Below, one piece after another: positions 1 to 12,718 of a DNA stretch of 64,000 bases; position 1 is the first letter of the stretch; each line of letters opens with the position of its first letter. Where the stretch lies: contig CM076846.1 of assembly GCA_039519185.1 (NCBI GenBank), positions 75,496,818-75,560,817 on the forward strand, read 5' to 3'. The stretch comes from Astragalus membranaceus. Lineage: Eukaryota > Streptophyta > Magnoliopsida > Fabales > Fabaceae. Position numbers and translations under genes: made by a program. The notes beneath the pieces were generated by a model that did no database searches, was not told the origin of the DNA, and saw only the letters and a list, made by a program, of their open reading frames with translations.

Positions 1-1254
1 ATTGACTGAAATTATTTAAATTAAAAATGACTTGTTTGATTTGTTAAGTATGGAATTGTGTGTGATTGATAATTTAATTAAGTTAAGTTAGGATGATTAG
101 GAGTGAAAGGAGTTATATGGAATAGGATTAGTAAGTGAGGGGTGAATTAGTCATTGTACCTTATCCCTTTTAAAACCACCCCCAGCTGAACCATGTGCAA
201 AAACACTTCATTCCAAAGAAAAAGAAAACATCAAGCTGTAGGAGAAAAAGAGAGGGAGAGGGCGTGGGTTGTGAGGGAGGAAGAGAGGAGGAACTTCTCA
301 AAAGTCCATTGCATGTTCAATCCAAGAGCACAACCATGATCAGCTCACCTTCCTCTTCCCATTGAACACCAACTCGAAATCATCCCCCTCCTCCTCCATA
401 AATCACCATTGAAGCCCAACCAAGCTTCATACAGCTATGCAAATTCGAGTTTGAGAGAGAAGAAGAGTGCAACAGAAAATTCTGGGTAAAACCCGTTTTA
501 CCTACCTTCGGTGATTGTATCGTATCTCCCTGTACACAACTCCGATCATCGTGATTCTTGTCCCTCTGGAAACTAGACACAAATCTCTTCATTTTGGGCA
601 CAAGAACCGCATGATTTTGTTGAGTAATGAGAGAGATATCATGCTTACAACTTTCGGATTAAGAATCAGCCACTGTTCCGAAGCAGTCCCTTTGTTTTGT
701 TGATATCTTCCAAACCACTGGTTGCATGCAAGTGAATCTTTCTCCATCAGAGAGTAGACAAAATTCCCTTCACCGTAGACCCTCGTTTTGCTAAGTTTGG
801 TTGAGATTTGAGTGAGTTACGCTCGTTACAAAGTGGCGGGTTGTTGCTGAAAGTAGCTGAAGCGGATCCGTGAGATCGCCGTTCGTCCGGGTTCGAGAAG
901 TTTCGGCGTGGGTGATTGTCATCTCCAAAAAGGTGAGTTCTATAACTCACTAGGGAAACCATGAATTTGTGTATGCATGTGTGTCCTGGTTCAGGTCTCG
1001 CGTTTTATAAAATTCGAGTCGATAATGTTTGCGAAAATCTCGCGTGTGAGTTGTCAAGTCATGAGATCCTTGGAATTGAAATTGCTAAATTGCATGAGTG
1101 TGATTGTTGAATGAATATTATTGATTGTACTGAATGTACTGGTTTCCATGTCTGTATTGATGTGTTATCAAGTTTGAATGTGAATCGGAATGGACATGGG
1201 AACGATCGGAATAGAAAAGAAAACGCGAAAACAGTTTTTCTGAAATACAGAGAG

Positions 1255-1370
1255 TCACGCACGGATCGTGTGTATGGGCGCACGGGTCGTGCGTGAGACT
1301 CTGAAGCTCATGGTGCCGTTTTTGAAAACGCGCACGGGTCGTGCGCCATAGCGCACGGACCGTGCGTATC
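1255..1370. repeat. cluster of GC-rich quasi-palindromes in the LTR
   Basis: Variants of CGCACGG-n-CCGTGCG occur at least four times in about 115 bp (for example CGCACGGGTCGTGCG and GCGCACGGACCGTGCG). The surroundings are AT-rich, so the cluster stands out. Comparable GC-rich couplets occur in the other gypsy LTRs of this window. Confidence 0.75.
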
Positions 1371-1969
1371 CTTCTGATGCGATATTTTAAAATACGTTCT
1401 AAGCTATTCCGATTGGTCCCAAGTCCCTTCTAATCCACTCCTCAAGGTTTCCCAACGATGGAAACACATTAGTATTATGAATTCAGTTATGATTGAGTTG
1501 AGTTCATGTGATGTATTAGAAGTTTCATGCTATGATTGTGATTGAGATATAAGTTATACCGTGGATGTTTTTCAATGTGACTGATGTATTGTGCTGGATT
1601 GACTGGTTTAGTAAGATTGATAAGTTAAGTTAGCAAACCTTAGTAATCCATGAGAGATCACTTAATAATTAGACTTAGTTAGTAATTAGATCACCTTAGT
1701 AATAAGTTTATGTTCAGTTCAGTTCATTGTTCAGTTAAGTTATTGTTATGTTTAAGTTCATTGTTGAGTTCAGTTCAGGTATATCATCATATATACCTTT
1801 TAGTCGGGGTGACGACCCTATTCAGTTTAGTGTGCTAGGGGAGAGGCAGTCATGAGCCTTATGAACCTAGGCCCCATTAGGGACCCAGCCGATTAGTGGG
1901 GACGGGTTCACCGGAAGCTTATTATGCCAAGTGACCGGTGACACGCTATAACTTTAGTTAGTGTTGTTT

Positions 1970-2063
1970 CTTGTAACCGGCTTGAGGGTTATGAGGACAA
2001 CGTTTAGTTCAGTTTATGAGTTGCGTCTTGTAACCGGCTTAAGGGTTATAAGGACAACTTCAG
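1970..2063 (+). repeat. tandem pair, 57-bp period, inside LTR
   Basis: The phrase CTTGTAACCGGCTT followed by AGGGTTAT and AGGACAAC is seen twice, starting at 1970 and 2027. It is a local duplication within the LTR. Confidence 0.7.
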
Positions 2064-2594
2064 TTAGTTAGCCACATAGTCAATTTTGAGGACTATGAGT
2101 TGGAATCAGAATAATGAATCAAGCATAATTGAACCGAGAGGATTAGTAAGGGGTCGCGATAGAACTCACTGAGACAAGTTGTCTCACCCAATCCATTGTT
2201 GTTGTTTTTCAGTTAAGCAGGGAAAGTTGAAGACCGTGAGGCACGGCTATGGAGACGCTTGAGGAGCTGCCGCTATCTTTATTTCTTTATGTCTTGTTAT
2301 TCAGTTTCATTTGTATTTCGGTATTGTTATTCAGTTTCTTAGATGTACGATGGTACGACTTATGTTTTTAAGTTGTAAATCGCTTCCGCAGACTTTCGGT
2401 TTTGAGTACTGAACACTAGTTGAGGGTGTAAGGACCGATTTATGTATTTTATATTAAGTTATGTAAGCGAACTTGATGGGTTTTTAGCATCGAGTATTAG
2501 TATGTGTTCAGTATTTAAAAAGGAAGTTACTCTGATGTATGCCAGTAGTGCGCTTCGGTAATTTCTACAAGTTAGAAATTAACGGGGTGTTACA

Positions 2595-3791
2595 ATATTT
2601 TACCGAGCCAAACTTTGTATTCACCTGACCAAATCATATTTTAAGTGTTTTGGCTAAAGAAATTCCAGATTTGCACTTGTGGTTTGAAAGTTGTCCTATT
2701 GGGCATCATTTTGACTTGTTTTGGGGGTGCCTTGTGCACACATCATGTTCTGAGCATATTTTACCTAGCCAAATTCTGTATTCACGTGACCAAATCCCAT
2801 TTTGAACATTTTGGCTAGAGCGGTTTCAATTTTTAAGGTGGTCTATCATGGTTGTGCGTTTGGGTGTTGTGTGGGGCGCCAAGTGTGGCCGCCTAGGGCG
2901 CCTAGTGGGGCGCCCGTGACTTGTGTTTGAGTTTCGGGTCTAATGGTGCTAGATTGGTCCCTAAGTGTTATCCTAGTCCTAGGGACGTGAGTGTGAGGAG
3001 AAAATAATGAGTTGGTTGGTGATGAGGCCATGGGGGCTAAAACTAAGATTAATCAAAGATGTGATATAGGGTACATGGACCGTGCTGTTAATAATTATGA
3101 TTGTGGTTTTGTCATGGAGTCTCATGCATACATAAGGCTGCGGTCTGAGTTGTTAATTATGATAATAAGGCTGCGGTCTGAGTTCTAAATTGAAATGATA
3201 AGGCTGCGGTCTGAGATGATAATATGATGATAAGGCTGCGGTCTGGGAAAATGGTACCACATGCATAACTGTATTGCATACATCCTCATGATAAGCATGC
3301 TAGTTGGTGATTGTATAGTCTATGCTACTGTGTGACTATGTGAGTGTGATGCTATGATGTAATATACTTCTTATTATAATCTTTATTATGTAGTTGAGAC
3401 TCACCCTTCTGTTGTTGTTTACCACAGGTAGTTCTGAGTAAAGGCTTACTCCTTTCACTCCCGAGTCGGTCTGCTCTGATACGTGACACCTAGGGGGTTG
3501 GCTTAGGATTTCTATTGATATTTAATTGTTGTTGATTTTCGTGTGCATTGACCTAATGATTCCGATGAGGCCGTTGTTTGGCATTTTGAGTTTATGTTAT
3601 TTTTTCCGCTGCGAGTCGTCTAAATTATAATGTGTGGATTTTGTTGGTGAAATAAAGAGTACCTTAAATTATTTAAATGGTGTTGCGTATTGTAAATGGT
3701 TACATCAAGTACGTGTGTAGCATTCCATTCAAAAAGAAATTTTGAAACTCTGATCTCTATGGAAAATAGCCGGGTAGAATGGGGTGTTACA
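2595..3791 (+). mobile_element. 3' part of a second Ty3/gypsy LTR, interrupted by the first
   Basis: The stretch ends with GGGGTGTTACA and is followed directly by copia gag sequence on the other strand, with no primer site between. It is therefore the 3' end of another solo or 3' LTR that inserted into the copia gag. Its 5' part is not seen. The simplest reading is that the LTR ending at 2594 inserted into this one and the rest lies left of the window. A roughly 65-bp phrase (TTTTACC-AGCCAAA to TTTTGGCTA) is duplicated at 2605 and 2759. A GGCGCC-rich patch lies at 2875-2920. Confidence 0.55.
3134..3247 (+). repeat. four copies of AAGGCTGCGGTCTGAG, 33-bp period
   Basis: The 16-mer begins at 3134, 3167, 3200 and 3232 (last copy ends CTGGG). 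The spacers are AT-rich and variable, so the 16-mer is the conserved part. Confidence 0.85.
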
Positions 3792-4129
3792 GTTACACTT
3801 TTAAAATCTTGTAAACGCAAATGCATCCAATCATAACGAGCTTTTGGGAGGATAATAGATTTTTGGTGCTCATATCTTTCCTTTAAACCGTTCCAAAGGA
3901 CATGTGGGTCTTTTACCGTAAGGTATTCATTTTTAAGGTCCTCATGGAGATGGTGGCGAAGAAAAATCATGGCTTTTGCCTTTTGTTGATTAGATGCTTT
4001 ATTTCCTTCTTTAATAGTATCTCCGTGCCCTTCGGCATTCAAATGAATTTCAGCATCTAGAGCCCATGACAAGTAATTCTTTCCCGAAATGTCAAGAGCC
4101 TCAAAATCAAGTTTAGTAAGGTTCGACAT
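3792..4129 (-). pseudogene. Ty1/copia gag, N-terminal fragment
   Basis: Read on the minus strand, translation starts at MSNLTKLDFEALDISG, followed by KNYLSWALDAEIHL and a helical stretch with HVLWNGLKERYEHQ. This is the typical start of plant Ty1/copia capsid proteins (UBN2/gag-polypeptide type), the structural protein of the virus-like particle. A possible upstream ATG lies at 4144, but MSNLTK is the usual family start. The frame is open for about 112 codons to the junction at 3791/3792, where a gypsy LTR interrupts it. Residues encoded past that point belong to the inserted LTR. No zinc knuckle or pol is left in the window. The gene cannot make a complete product. Confidence 0.8.
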
Positions 4130-4868
4130 ATTTAGAACTATCATGAAAATATAAAATTAAACAAGTTAGATTAAACATAACATTATGAAGAAAATCAAAA
4201 ACTAAACATAAACGGACACAAAGTAACATATTAAAATAAAGTCTGGGATAAGAAATCCAAACCATACACCAATACCAATAGAAACAATAACGAAGTTACA
4301 AAAATCATTAACCCAAAAAAAAAAAAAACGATTGCAATTTTGTCCTTTCTTTGTTCTTTTCAAGTTCAATAGTGTTACTGAACATATATATTATATGAAA
4401 AACAAACCCAAAGTAAGAGAATTTAATACTAGATTTTGAATATACCACCTGAAAACATCCCTTTTTATAACCGATCAAGACACACTCACGGGAAAACAAC
4501 CATAATTCATTTTGTACAAAATTTAAAACATATTGGGAGTTATGGTCATATTGGGAGTAGTTTAAATCTTTCAATAATCCTATGTCATTAGACTTCCCAT
4601 GTGTCAGAGATACATACATATAAATTTGAGCATCTGTCACAATAAAAATCAGAGATACATACATGTAATGTAAATGTTACACAACAAAAATCAGAGATCA
4701 TCTTCTCCTTCATGTGTCAAATATTATGAGGACTTCCCGTCAATAACACAATATGGATCAAACAGGACAAAAGGAACAGATCTTAAAAAAAATGTGCGTG
4801 GACAAAATTGTATGCAAAGAAGTAAAACCAATATTACCTTATGTTGTTGGAGCTTCGTGCTGATAACG
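4130..4868 (-). other. copia untranslated leader with primer binding site
   Basis: On the minus strand this lies between the 5' LTR and gag. Directly after the LTR end (CATAACA) it reads CGTTATCAGCACGAAGC, the primer-site context typical of small Ale/Retrofit-like copia elements. The rest is AT-rich and has no convincing coding sequence. Confidence 0.6.
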
Positions 4869-5093
4869 TGTTATGAAAGTAATCAAAACTATAGCAAACA
4901 AAAATGAGAGAAGGAGAGAATTTGGGAGTGTTTGTATTTCTCTTTTCAAGTGTACCTTTACATATGAGAGGGAGCCCTATTTATAGGGTGGGAATTAGAA
5001 AATGAGTAGTCAAGCATAAAGACCACTACACAATGATATTAAAAAGATGATGGGAGAAACTCAATGGACATCCAATATCTAATTTTCATAACA
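4869..5093 (-). mobile_element. short Ty1/copia 5' LTR (225 bp)
   Basis: Both ends read TGTTATGAAA inward from each strand, giving TG...CA termini. A minus-strand TATA box (CCCTATAAATAGGG) lies near 4980. It is followed on the minus strand by the primer site and then gag, so it is the 5' LTR of a minus-strand element whose 3' half is lost or outside the window. Confidence 0.75.
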
Positions 5094-5182
5094 TCGACAA
5101 TGGAATGGCAATGTAGTTGACAAATTACTGAATCCAGCTTTGATGCTTTGATTTATAAGGAATTTTTAAAAAAAAAAACTAT

Positions 5183-5450
5183 GGGTTAGCCACGGTTAAC
5201 TGTTGACAGAAATTCCTGCAAATTTTGACCACAGTTTTAACCGTGGCTAATGCATGAGTGTTGAAAGTTTTGATGGAGCCTTTAGCGACTCCTTAACCGT
5301 AGCTAACGCAAAAACAACCGTGGCTATGTGAATGTTACCACGGTTACTTTTCCCGTGGCAAACGACAATTTTGACCGTAGCTAATATTTAGCAACGCCTC
5401 TTGTTTTAACGGTTACACTAACCGTGGCTAATCGCCGCTTTTTTGTAGTG
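5183..5450. mobile_element. CACTA transposon right end with subterminal repeats
   Basis: The end GCTTTTTTGTAGTG at 5450 is the reverse complement of a CACTACAAAAAAGC terminal repeat. Inward lie about eight copies in both orientations of the phrase ACCGTGGCTAA, the subterminal binding-repeat pattern of CACTA elements. No matching left end and no transposase are seen. A copia element (LTR at 4869-5093) abuts it and probably inserted into it. Confidence 0.7.
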
Positions 5451-6184
5451 TTTGAATATATATTAATATTTTGATTTTTTAGTAAATGGTAACATATTTG
5501 TTTAATAATAATGATAACATTTTATAGGTAATAATAGTTTTACTTGGGTTTACTTATATTATATATATTTATATATATATATATATATATAATATATTGT
5601 ATTTAATTTTACTAAATAATAACTAATAATTTTTCTATTTTTGACTAATAAACTAAATTAATTCGTATTTTAAAAAACTAAAAAATTTCAAATAATTATT
5701 ATTATACAAATAGTGTAAACACAATCTAATTATTACACAATAAGTTAAATTTATTTTATTTTCGCAAAAATTTAAGATAATAACATCAAATAACATTTTA
5801 TAAAAAATAATTTTGTTAACTAACCGGTAGTGAAGAGAAGTCTCTGACTTGAAGCTTTCCGGACTCTTGAACAAAACTTTCAAGCAAACTCTAAACTCCA
5901 AACTCCAATCAATTACAAAACAAATAATAACAAAAAAAAATATTAAACAACTATATTTAAAAACTAAATATTAACTAAAACAATCAAATATCAGTTAAAA
6001 AACATATCTTAAATCAAACTTAACAATAATCTCGCAGGTAGAACAGAACAGATTTCGAATGGAGTGGATTGAGAGATTTGAGAAGAGAAGAGTGAGAGAT
6101 TTCGGAGAAGAGAGTGAAGAGTGAATGAAGGAAGAGTGGGTTTGTATATATAGAGGAAGGTTGCAACGACTCATTTTGCAATTC
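5451..6184. other. AT-rich spacer without genes
   Basis: Very AT-rich DNA with a (TA)n run near 5570-5592. A purine-rich stretch (GAGAGATTTGAGAAGAG) and a TATATATAGAGG box lie at about 6060-6165 and could be a promoter and leader inside the CACTA element ending at 6725. No convincing coding sequence is seen. Confidence 0.5.
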
Positions 6185-6725
6185 TGCCGGAAATGTCTGT
6201 TACCGCCGGAATTTATGGCTTACCGGCGGATTCCAGTAAATGGTACGCAAACAACTTCCCATACAGAAATCCGTCGGAAATGAACAATACCGGTGGATTT
6301 TTGAATTTACCGGCGGATGCTTCAATTTACCGGCGGATTTATGAATTTGCCGGCGGATTTTTGAATTCACCAGCGGATTTTTGAATTTACCAGCGGATTT
6401 TTGAATTTCGAATTTAAATATTTTTTCCGCCGAAAATTCCTCTTACCAGCAGATTAGTTTAAATATTATTTTTTAAAATACGGAATATATCCGCTGGAAG
6501 ATGTAATTACCGGCGGATCGGTTTTAAATTTTTCTCGCAAACATTTCCGCCGGTAACACCTACATATTCCGACGGTAAGTTGCAGTCGAATTAAAATCCG
6601 CCGAAAAAAATTGAAAAATCCGCCGATAACTTACTCGGGGATCAAATCCGCCAGTAACGCCAAAAATTCTCCGGTAATGTACGGGCGGATTTATTCTGCC
6701 GGAAATGGGCGAAATTCTTGTAGTG
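6185..6725. mobile_element. second, unrelated CACTA right end
   Basis: The end CGAAATTCTTGTAGTG at 6725 is a CACTA terminus read outward. Inward are more than a dozen copies, in both orientations, of TTACCGGCGGATTT-like units, making this patch much richer in CG than its surroundings. The unit differs from that of the CACTA end at 5450, so these are two families. No left end is seen in the window. Confidence 0.7.
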
Positions 6726-8948
6726 ATAGTATATGACAATGATTACAATTCAAGGATTTAAACTTAATAATACATGAGAAGGGAAAAAGCCAATACATCA
6801 TTAAGATCGCCAAAGGATCTTATCTCTAACTAAGTAGCTACAGTATCCGCCACTTCTTCTGAATCCACTTTGCTTTCCCTGCACATCTGAAAACACCACA
6901 AACATATACAGTGAGATCTTTCGCACCCCTCACAATTCCTCTCTCGGTGTTTTCCTTGTTTTATGAGCTGTTCTTGCTCATACCTCATTCTTGTCTGTGA
7001 ATTAACATGTCTGTCTTTTAATCTTGTCTGTGGCTTAGCATAATCCGAGAAATAATGCTAGGTATTCTAGAATACCCAATTTCAATGGAAACCCCAATTC
7101 GTATAGCTATACCGAATAATGCTAGGGCCCTAGCATCGGGTTCATGACTCCCCTCCGTAAGGTAGTGCTACATGAAGTCGGGATCGTCATCCCCCTCAAT
7201 ATCTTTTATTAACCTCTCGGACATTAAGTCTGTTACTCGACACGAAGTCGTATTCTTATCCTCTTGGACATTAAGTCTGTTAATCGACACGAAGTCGCAT
7301 TCTTATCCTTTTCGACATTAAGTCCGTTACTCGACACGAAATCACATTCTTTAATTATTACATGAATTTAGACTTTTAGGTCTATTCTTGATACTTAAAT
7401 CCTTTTCCTCCCTCGATACAACAATTACTCGGTTTGTTTTCTAAACCGTAATTTTAACCATCATATGTTTACACACATCATAGATTTCATAAGAGACTGA
7501 GTTAGAGTTGTTAAACAATGCATTTGAAGGTGTAAAACCATGAAAACAAACTGGGTGTCAGAAGAAAAAATGGCCACCCGTGTTTCTGAAACACGCCCGT
7601 GTTCTAGTTTTTAAGAAAATTTTGCACCAAGACCAGAAATAAAGACGGTTGCCCGTGTTTTTAAAACATGGGCATGTTTTTGGCTCTGGAAGTAATTGGA
7701 AAATTTGCCATTTTCATGTAATCCGCTATTCCTATACTCGTTCCTCTCGATTCCTAACTTAACTACAACACCAAAACAGCCCCAAAACATGTCCAATCAA
7801 CAAGACAAACAATCAATCATTTCAATCAAACAAGATTGGGCTAGTTTTCATCAAAATCCGTCAATAGTTCTGTTTAACGGTTTTTCACCAAAACGCTATA
7901 AAATCACACATCAAACCGAACAATCACATTCAACCGATTAAGCATCAATCTTGGAAACCAAATCACATCAACTCATGGCATTCAATCAATAAAACTCTCA
8001 ATTTCATCATTACTTTCAACAATTAAAACTCAATTTGGCAACCAATTCACATAAATCATAACCTTCAATTTTCATAAACTTTCAACAACTAAACATTAAA
8101 CGAAGCCTCAACTAATTCGAAGAGCTCACTTCGGTTGTCGATTCTAAAACGCAACATGCGAGAAATCCTCGCTCGGAACATCAATTCACACATAAGCACC
8201 AACTGTAGGCTCCTACGACTTCAAGCTCATCCCAAGACCCCAAATTTGATTCCCTAAGCTTTGAGCTTCTAATATGAGCTTCACCATCATCCTTAAACAT
8301 CCATGAACCTCTAATCATTCTTCCTAAGCTCCAATTTAGCTTCCACCATAAAATCCCCAAATTGAACCCTAACCCTTGATTCTTCAAAATCACCCTAACT
8401 TTAATACCCAAGCTCCTAATTTCGAGTTGTCAATCTCCTTGAACCAAAAGGAAGTGAAAAATCTCCAGATTCACTCATTTTAGTCCTTGAGAGCAACAAT
8501 GGTGAAAAGTGATAGAGTGAGCGCGGTTGGTTTTGATCTTTGTATCAAATGAAAGAGGATGAAGAGACGATTGTAATGGTGGGAAGAAGAAGAACTAGCC
8601 TTGCATATTTCATTTTCCCTCTTCTCTTCTCCCCTTCGCCCCTTTCTCTCTTTTCTTCTCCATTTTCTTTTCTTTCTTTCTTTCCTTAGAATCCTCTCTT
8701 CCCTTCTCTCACTTTTCTTTTCTTTTTATATTATAAAATTAAACTAAAACATCTCATATGATTAGAAAGACAATTATACCCTCAATCAATTCTAATTCCT
8801 CAACAATACCCTTTTTATCTATTATTCTCTCAAAACTCCACACCAATAACTAATTAATTTAGCACTCAATTAACAAAATTATCAATCAAGCACTAAATTA
8901 AATTAATTGGGTTAAACATTTAACTTCATTATTTTGGGGATGTTATAG
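6726..8948 (-). mobile_element. Ty3/gypsy LTR, minus strand, truncated at the CACTA end
   Basis: Read on the minus strand it begins ATAACATCCCCAAAATAATG, close to the common gypsy start TGTAACATCCCC. It contains a pyrimidine/purine-rich leader-like tract (8580-8740) and a CCGTG...CACGG couplet region (7575-7680). The expected 3' end (GGGTGTTACA) is missing, because the segment stops at the CACTA terminus at 6725. The part at 6840-6990 resembles 10690-10830, so it is a diverged relative of the LTR at 10397-12718. No coding sequence is seen. Confidence 0.5.
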
Positions 8949-9555
<607 letters not shown>

Positions 9556-10396
9556 AACTTGAAAATTTTTGTCCTAAAAAATTGTTCAAGTTTTCTCTAC
9601 TATTACTTCGAGAATAGCATTCTCTCTAACACCTATAGTGTCATCTATGAACATGCTTGAGAACAAAGAACCTCCTAAAGCATCACTTACTCTTATGCAA
9701 CTCACAAATCGAACCCTTAGCCATCAAAGGCAATCTGAGCTCAAAACCCCATTGTAAGATTCCTAGAAATGGAAACTAGCCAAAGCTTTAACTTCTCTTA
9801 TTGAACACTTAAAGAGACTCACCCCAAATTGAAATGACCATACACAATCCGATACCATGTAATAACCTACACATAATCCATGATACCGGGGAGCCAATTT
9901 GGCACCTAGCACATCTCCGTACATTAAGGATCGAAGGAAGCCTTGATTGCATCAAAGAATTTAAGAAAGAAGCAAGATACATTTTTAAAAGTGGTTTTCC
10001 TCGTTAGTGCAATCCAATTTCCTTCCATACTTAATATAACTTATACTCTCTAGGTGACCCGATGGTTAAGTCGGCTTCAAGGACTAGACAGTTTCCCATT
10101 CCCCCATTCTGTAACATCATCCGTAGCACTAAGCTTCCGCTACGCACTCTAATGAAAGGATAAGGCCGAGAATCCTATGGTTCGGTGTTTCGGGAGTTTT
10201 CAGGGCTAAGGCAACCAATTGTCGTTATTCTCAGTACATTGCGTGAAATATTGAGTTGATCAAGCTCAACACTTCACACAACATGCTGAGAGGTTCTAAC
10301 AATTTCCTGTCACAGTCCCTAAATGACTCGATCTATCTAACCTTTTTACCATGAAAATACTAAGATCGACTAGGTTGAACTTCTCTGGTACTAAAA
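9556..10396 (-). other. internal remnant of a minus-strand gypsy element
   Basis: This lies between the two related LTR copies. On the minus strand, just after the LTR end at 10397, it reads TTTTAGTACCAGAGAAG, a possible worn match to the initiator-Met primer site (TGGTATCAGAGC). No gag or pol domain can be read. It is the residue of a large internal deletion. Confidence 0.4.
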
Positions 10397-12718
10397 TGTA
10401 ACACCCTAACCTTTAGACGTCATAAAGTCTAGAGTGTTAACCATTTTAACTAAATCAGAGTTCTAGACTGCTTAAGGATTTGAATAAAACATAACTTCCG
10501 ACTAGGATAATGACATAACTGAAACAGTTTACATGAGTCATTTCCTAACCATGGTTCAAATCCAAAAGAACGGTTTAGACTTAGTACATTAACTTGATTA
10601 CAAGCTCAAAGGCTAAGGTATCAAAAATACAATACATAACCATAACTAGGGTGGACTAAACAATTATATTTATATCTCTAAAGATCCCATAAACAAAGTA
10701 GCCAGAACAGCTGCTACTTCTCCTCGCCTTGCCTGGTCTTATCCTGTCAATCTGAAAACAAAACCACATAAATAGTGAGAATAACAATCTCAGTGAGGTC
10801 TTTCTGGATCCCTCACTCTTAACCTCTCAGTGTTTTATTTATCTTATCACTTTTCTTAACTTAGCGTAATCCAAAAGTAGTTGAACAACGTCAACCACAA
10901 CAAAGAACCCAACCCGGCATTGGCCGGATAACAATTATGAGCCTTGAACTCAGGAGATATGACCTCCCATTCCAAGTACGCTACTTAACCTCTGGATCGT
11001 CATCCCATAGTGTTTTATACATTGCCATAGTTGTGTTCTCACTCGATAATTTGTTTAATGAAACATCGTTCAACTTAAACAATTATCGTATAATCAAAAC
11101 CTCGTTATTTTTACATTAAATATACTCCAATTAAGTTCAAATAGGGTTAGGATAACTTAGGTTGAACTAGAGAAAGGATTGGGAAGGAATTCACGTCGAA
11201 AGGAAAGCGGAATCGAACTTTTTAAAAGGGGATGGAAGATGGGGGCGCACAGACTGGGCCCTAGGGCACACGGACCGGGACCCTACTGCAGGTTTACAAG
11301 ACACTATTTTTACACCGAATCCGTTACTCCGTTCGATCCGATTTCTCTCCAATCAATCCTTAACTTAAATTAAGTCAATAACAGAACCCTAAACCATCAA
11401 CAACCACACCAATGACAATCCAAAACACCAATCCAATCAATGCATGCAAATCATTCTAGTTGTCAAACAATGTGAATTTATCTTCTGTTCATTTGAGCAT
11501 GTTCATACCTATAGGGTATCTTTCTCCTGGCATTTCATAGTTTGAGAACCACAACAGTACATGCTTTACAATAAATTCAACACAATCATCATGCCTGGGA
11601 AAATTCTTCAATTAAAATGAAAATCAGTCAAAGAACTCACTTGTGATGCTGCAAATACCAAATGCAAGTGGAATGAGGCTCTCCCTTTACCAAACCGCTC
11701 CTAAAACCCCAAAATCACATCAGCTTCTAGTTTTGTCTCCCTTGGTTTGTTAAATCCACAATGTAGCTTGGAATTTAACCTAAGCATGTCTCCAAACCAA
11801 CATGCAACTAGAAAATCCTTACCAGCAAACTCTTGCACTCCCATGAAAATCAAAAGCGGCTTGGAACATCAAGATGGAAGTTTGATAGTTGAACTCTTGT
11901 ATGTATTCTCTATACTAAAGTGAGATAGAGAGGAAATGGGACATTATCTGTTCTGGAGTCAACCAAGAGGTCCAATTAGCAATACCAGAGGGTGCGATTA
12001 GCGACAAGATATGGATCAGCCCAATCAACTTGGCCCATATCCACTACATGCAAGCCCAATGCACTTGGAGGGTTCAGATCGCCTCCACTGATCCGGCGAT
12101 CCACAACGATCAACAATTTCCTATAAATACCGGCTTGCATAGCCATTTACAAGGTACACACTCTTCCTTTGCATATACACTGTCTTACTCTCATACTGAC
12201 TTGAGCGTCAGAGTGGCTTGCAGGTACCCCCCCGGGCGCTCACTGACCTACTGCCACGACAGCAAGGGACCTACCAACAGCAGTCTACCAAAAAGCTGCT
12301 CGGTACAGAACATTATCAAAGAGGGATTTCAGTTGGCATTTGGAGAAGATTAGTTTTCATAGCTTGGTTTCCACTTCCCTCTTCTCACTCTCTCTCAAGC
12401 TCTTCCTCTCTCTCAACTCTCTCTTCTCTAGTTTTAAAAATAAGGAAGTAATGAATGGGAACTAATGAGTTCCCTCTCTATTTCCCCCAACTGAATGAAA
12501 ACAAATGGGCTGGAATTTTATTGTGGACATGGGCTTAAATCAGATTAAGCCTTATCGTTACTCACACCTCCTTATTCTTATCCTACACCCCCACATAGAT
12601 TTATCAAAACTAACACATAATATACTTAATTATCACACAAAATCATCCAATAATTTAAATCACACGTAAAAGCATCTAAACATCAATCAAAGTAATTATA
12701 ATTACTTTAGGTGTTACA
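10397..12718 (-). mobile_element. Ty3/gypsy LTR, minus strand
   Basis: The plus strand reads TGTAACACCC at 10397 and GGTGTTACA at 12718, so both ends carry the TGTAACACC inverted terminus. A worn primer site lies beside the left end, which suggests a 5' LTR of a minus-strand element. Flanking pentamers (TAAAA and TATCT) do not match. A GC-rich couplet (GGGCCCTAGGGCACACGG) lies at 11258-11275. A 364-bp solo LTR sits inside it at 11949-12312. Confidence 0.6.
11949..12312 (+). mobile_element. solo LTR, 364 bp, with TSD TTATC
   Basis: The unit begins TGTTCTGG and ends CAGAACA, a perfect 7-bp inverted terminus with TG...CA. It is flanked by TTATC at 11944-11948 and 12313-12317. The related LTR copy at 8949-9555 reads straight through the site (GACATTTTCAAAGAGG), which independently confirms the insertion. 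It holds a TATA box (CTATAAATACC) at about 12121 and the phrase TTGAGCGTCAGAGTGG followed by GCAGGTACC, often seen in plant LTRs. There is no internal region, so it arose by LTR-LTR recombination or belongs to a very small element. Confidence 0.9.

Larger units (their letters stand above)
1..2594 (+). mobile_element. Ty3/gypsy LTR (3' LTR or solo), 5' end outside window
   Basis: The segment ends with GGGGTGTTACA, the usual 3' end of a plant gypsy LTR whose start would read TGTAACAYCC. A TATA-like CTTTTAAAACC lies near 170, so U3 is short and most of the segment would be R-U5. No primer binding site follows the end at 2594, so this is a 3' LTR or solo LTR rather than a 5' LTR. No coding sequence is visible. 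The short ORFs present are not conserved-looking. The left end and any target duplication lie outside the window. Confidence 0.6.

Noticed and set aside
10397..12718. Calling this a proven complete LTR insertion
   Set aside because: The ends are right, but the flanking pentamers (TAAAA and TATCT) differ, so it is listed only as a probable 5' LTR.
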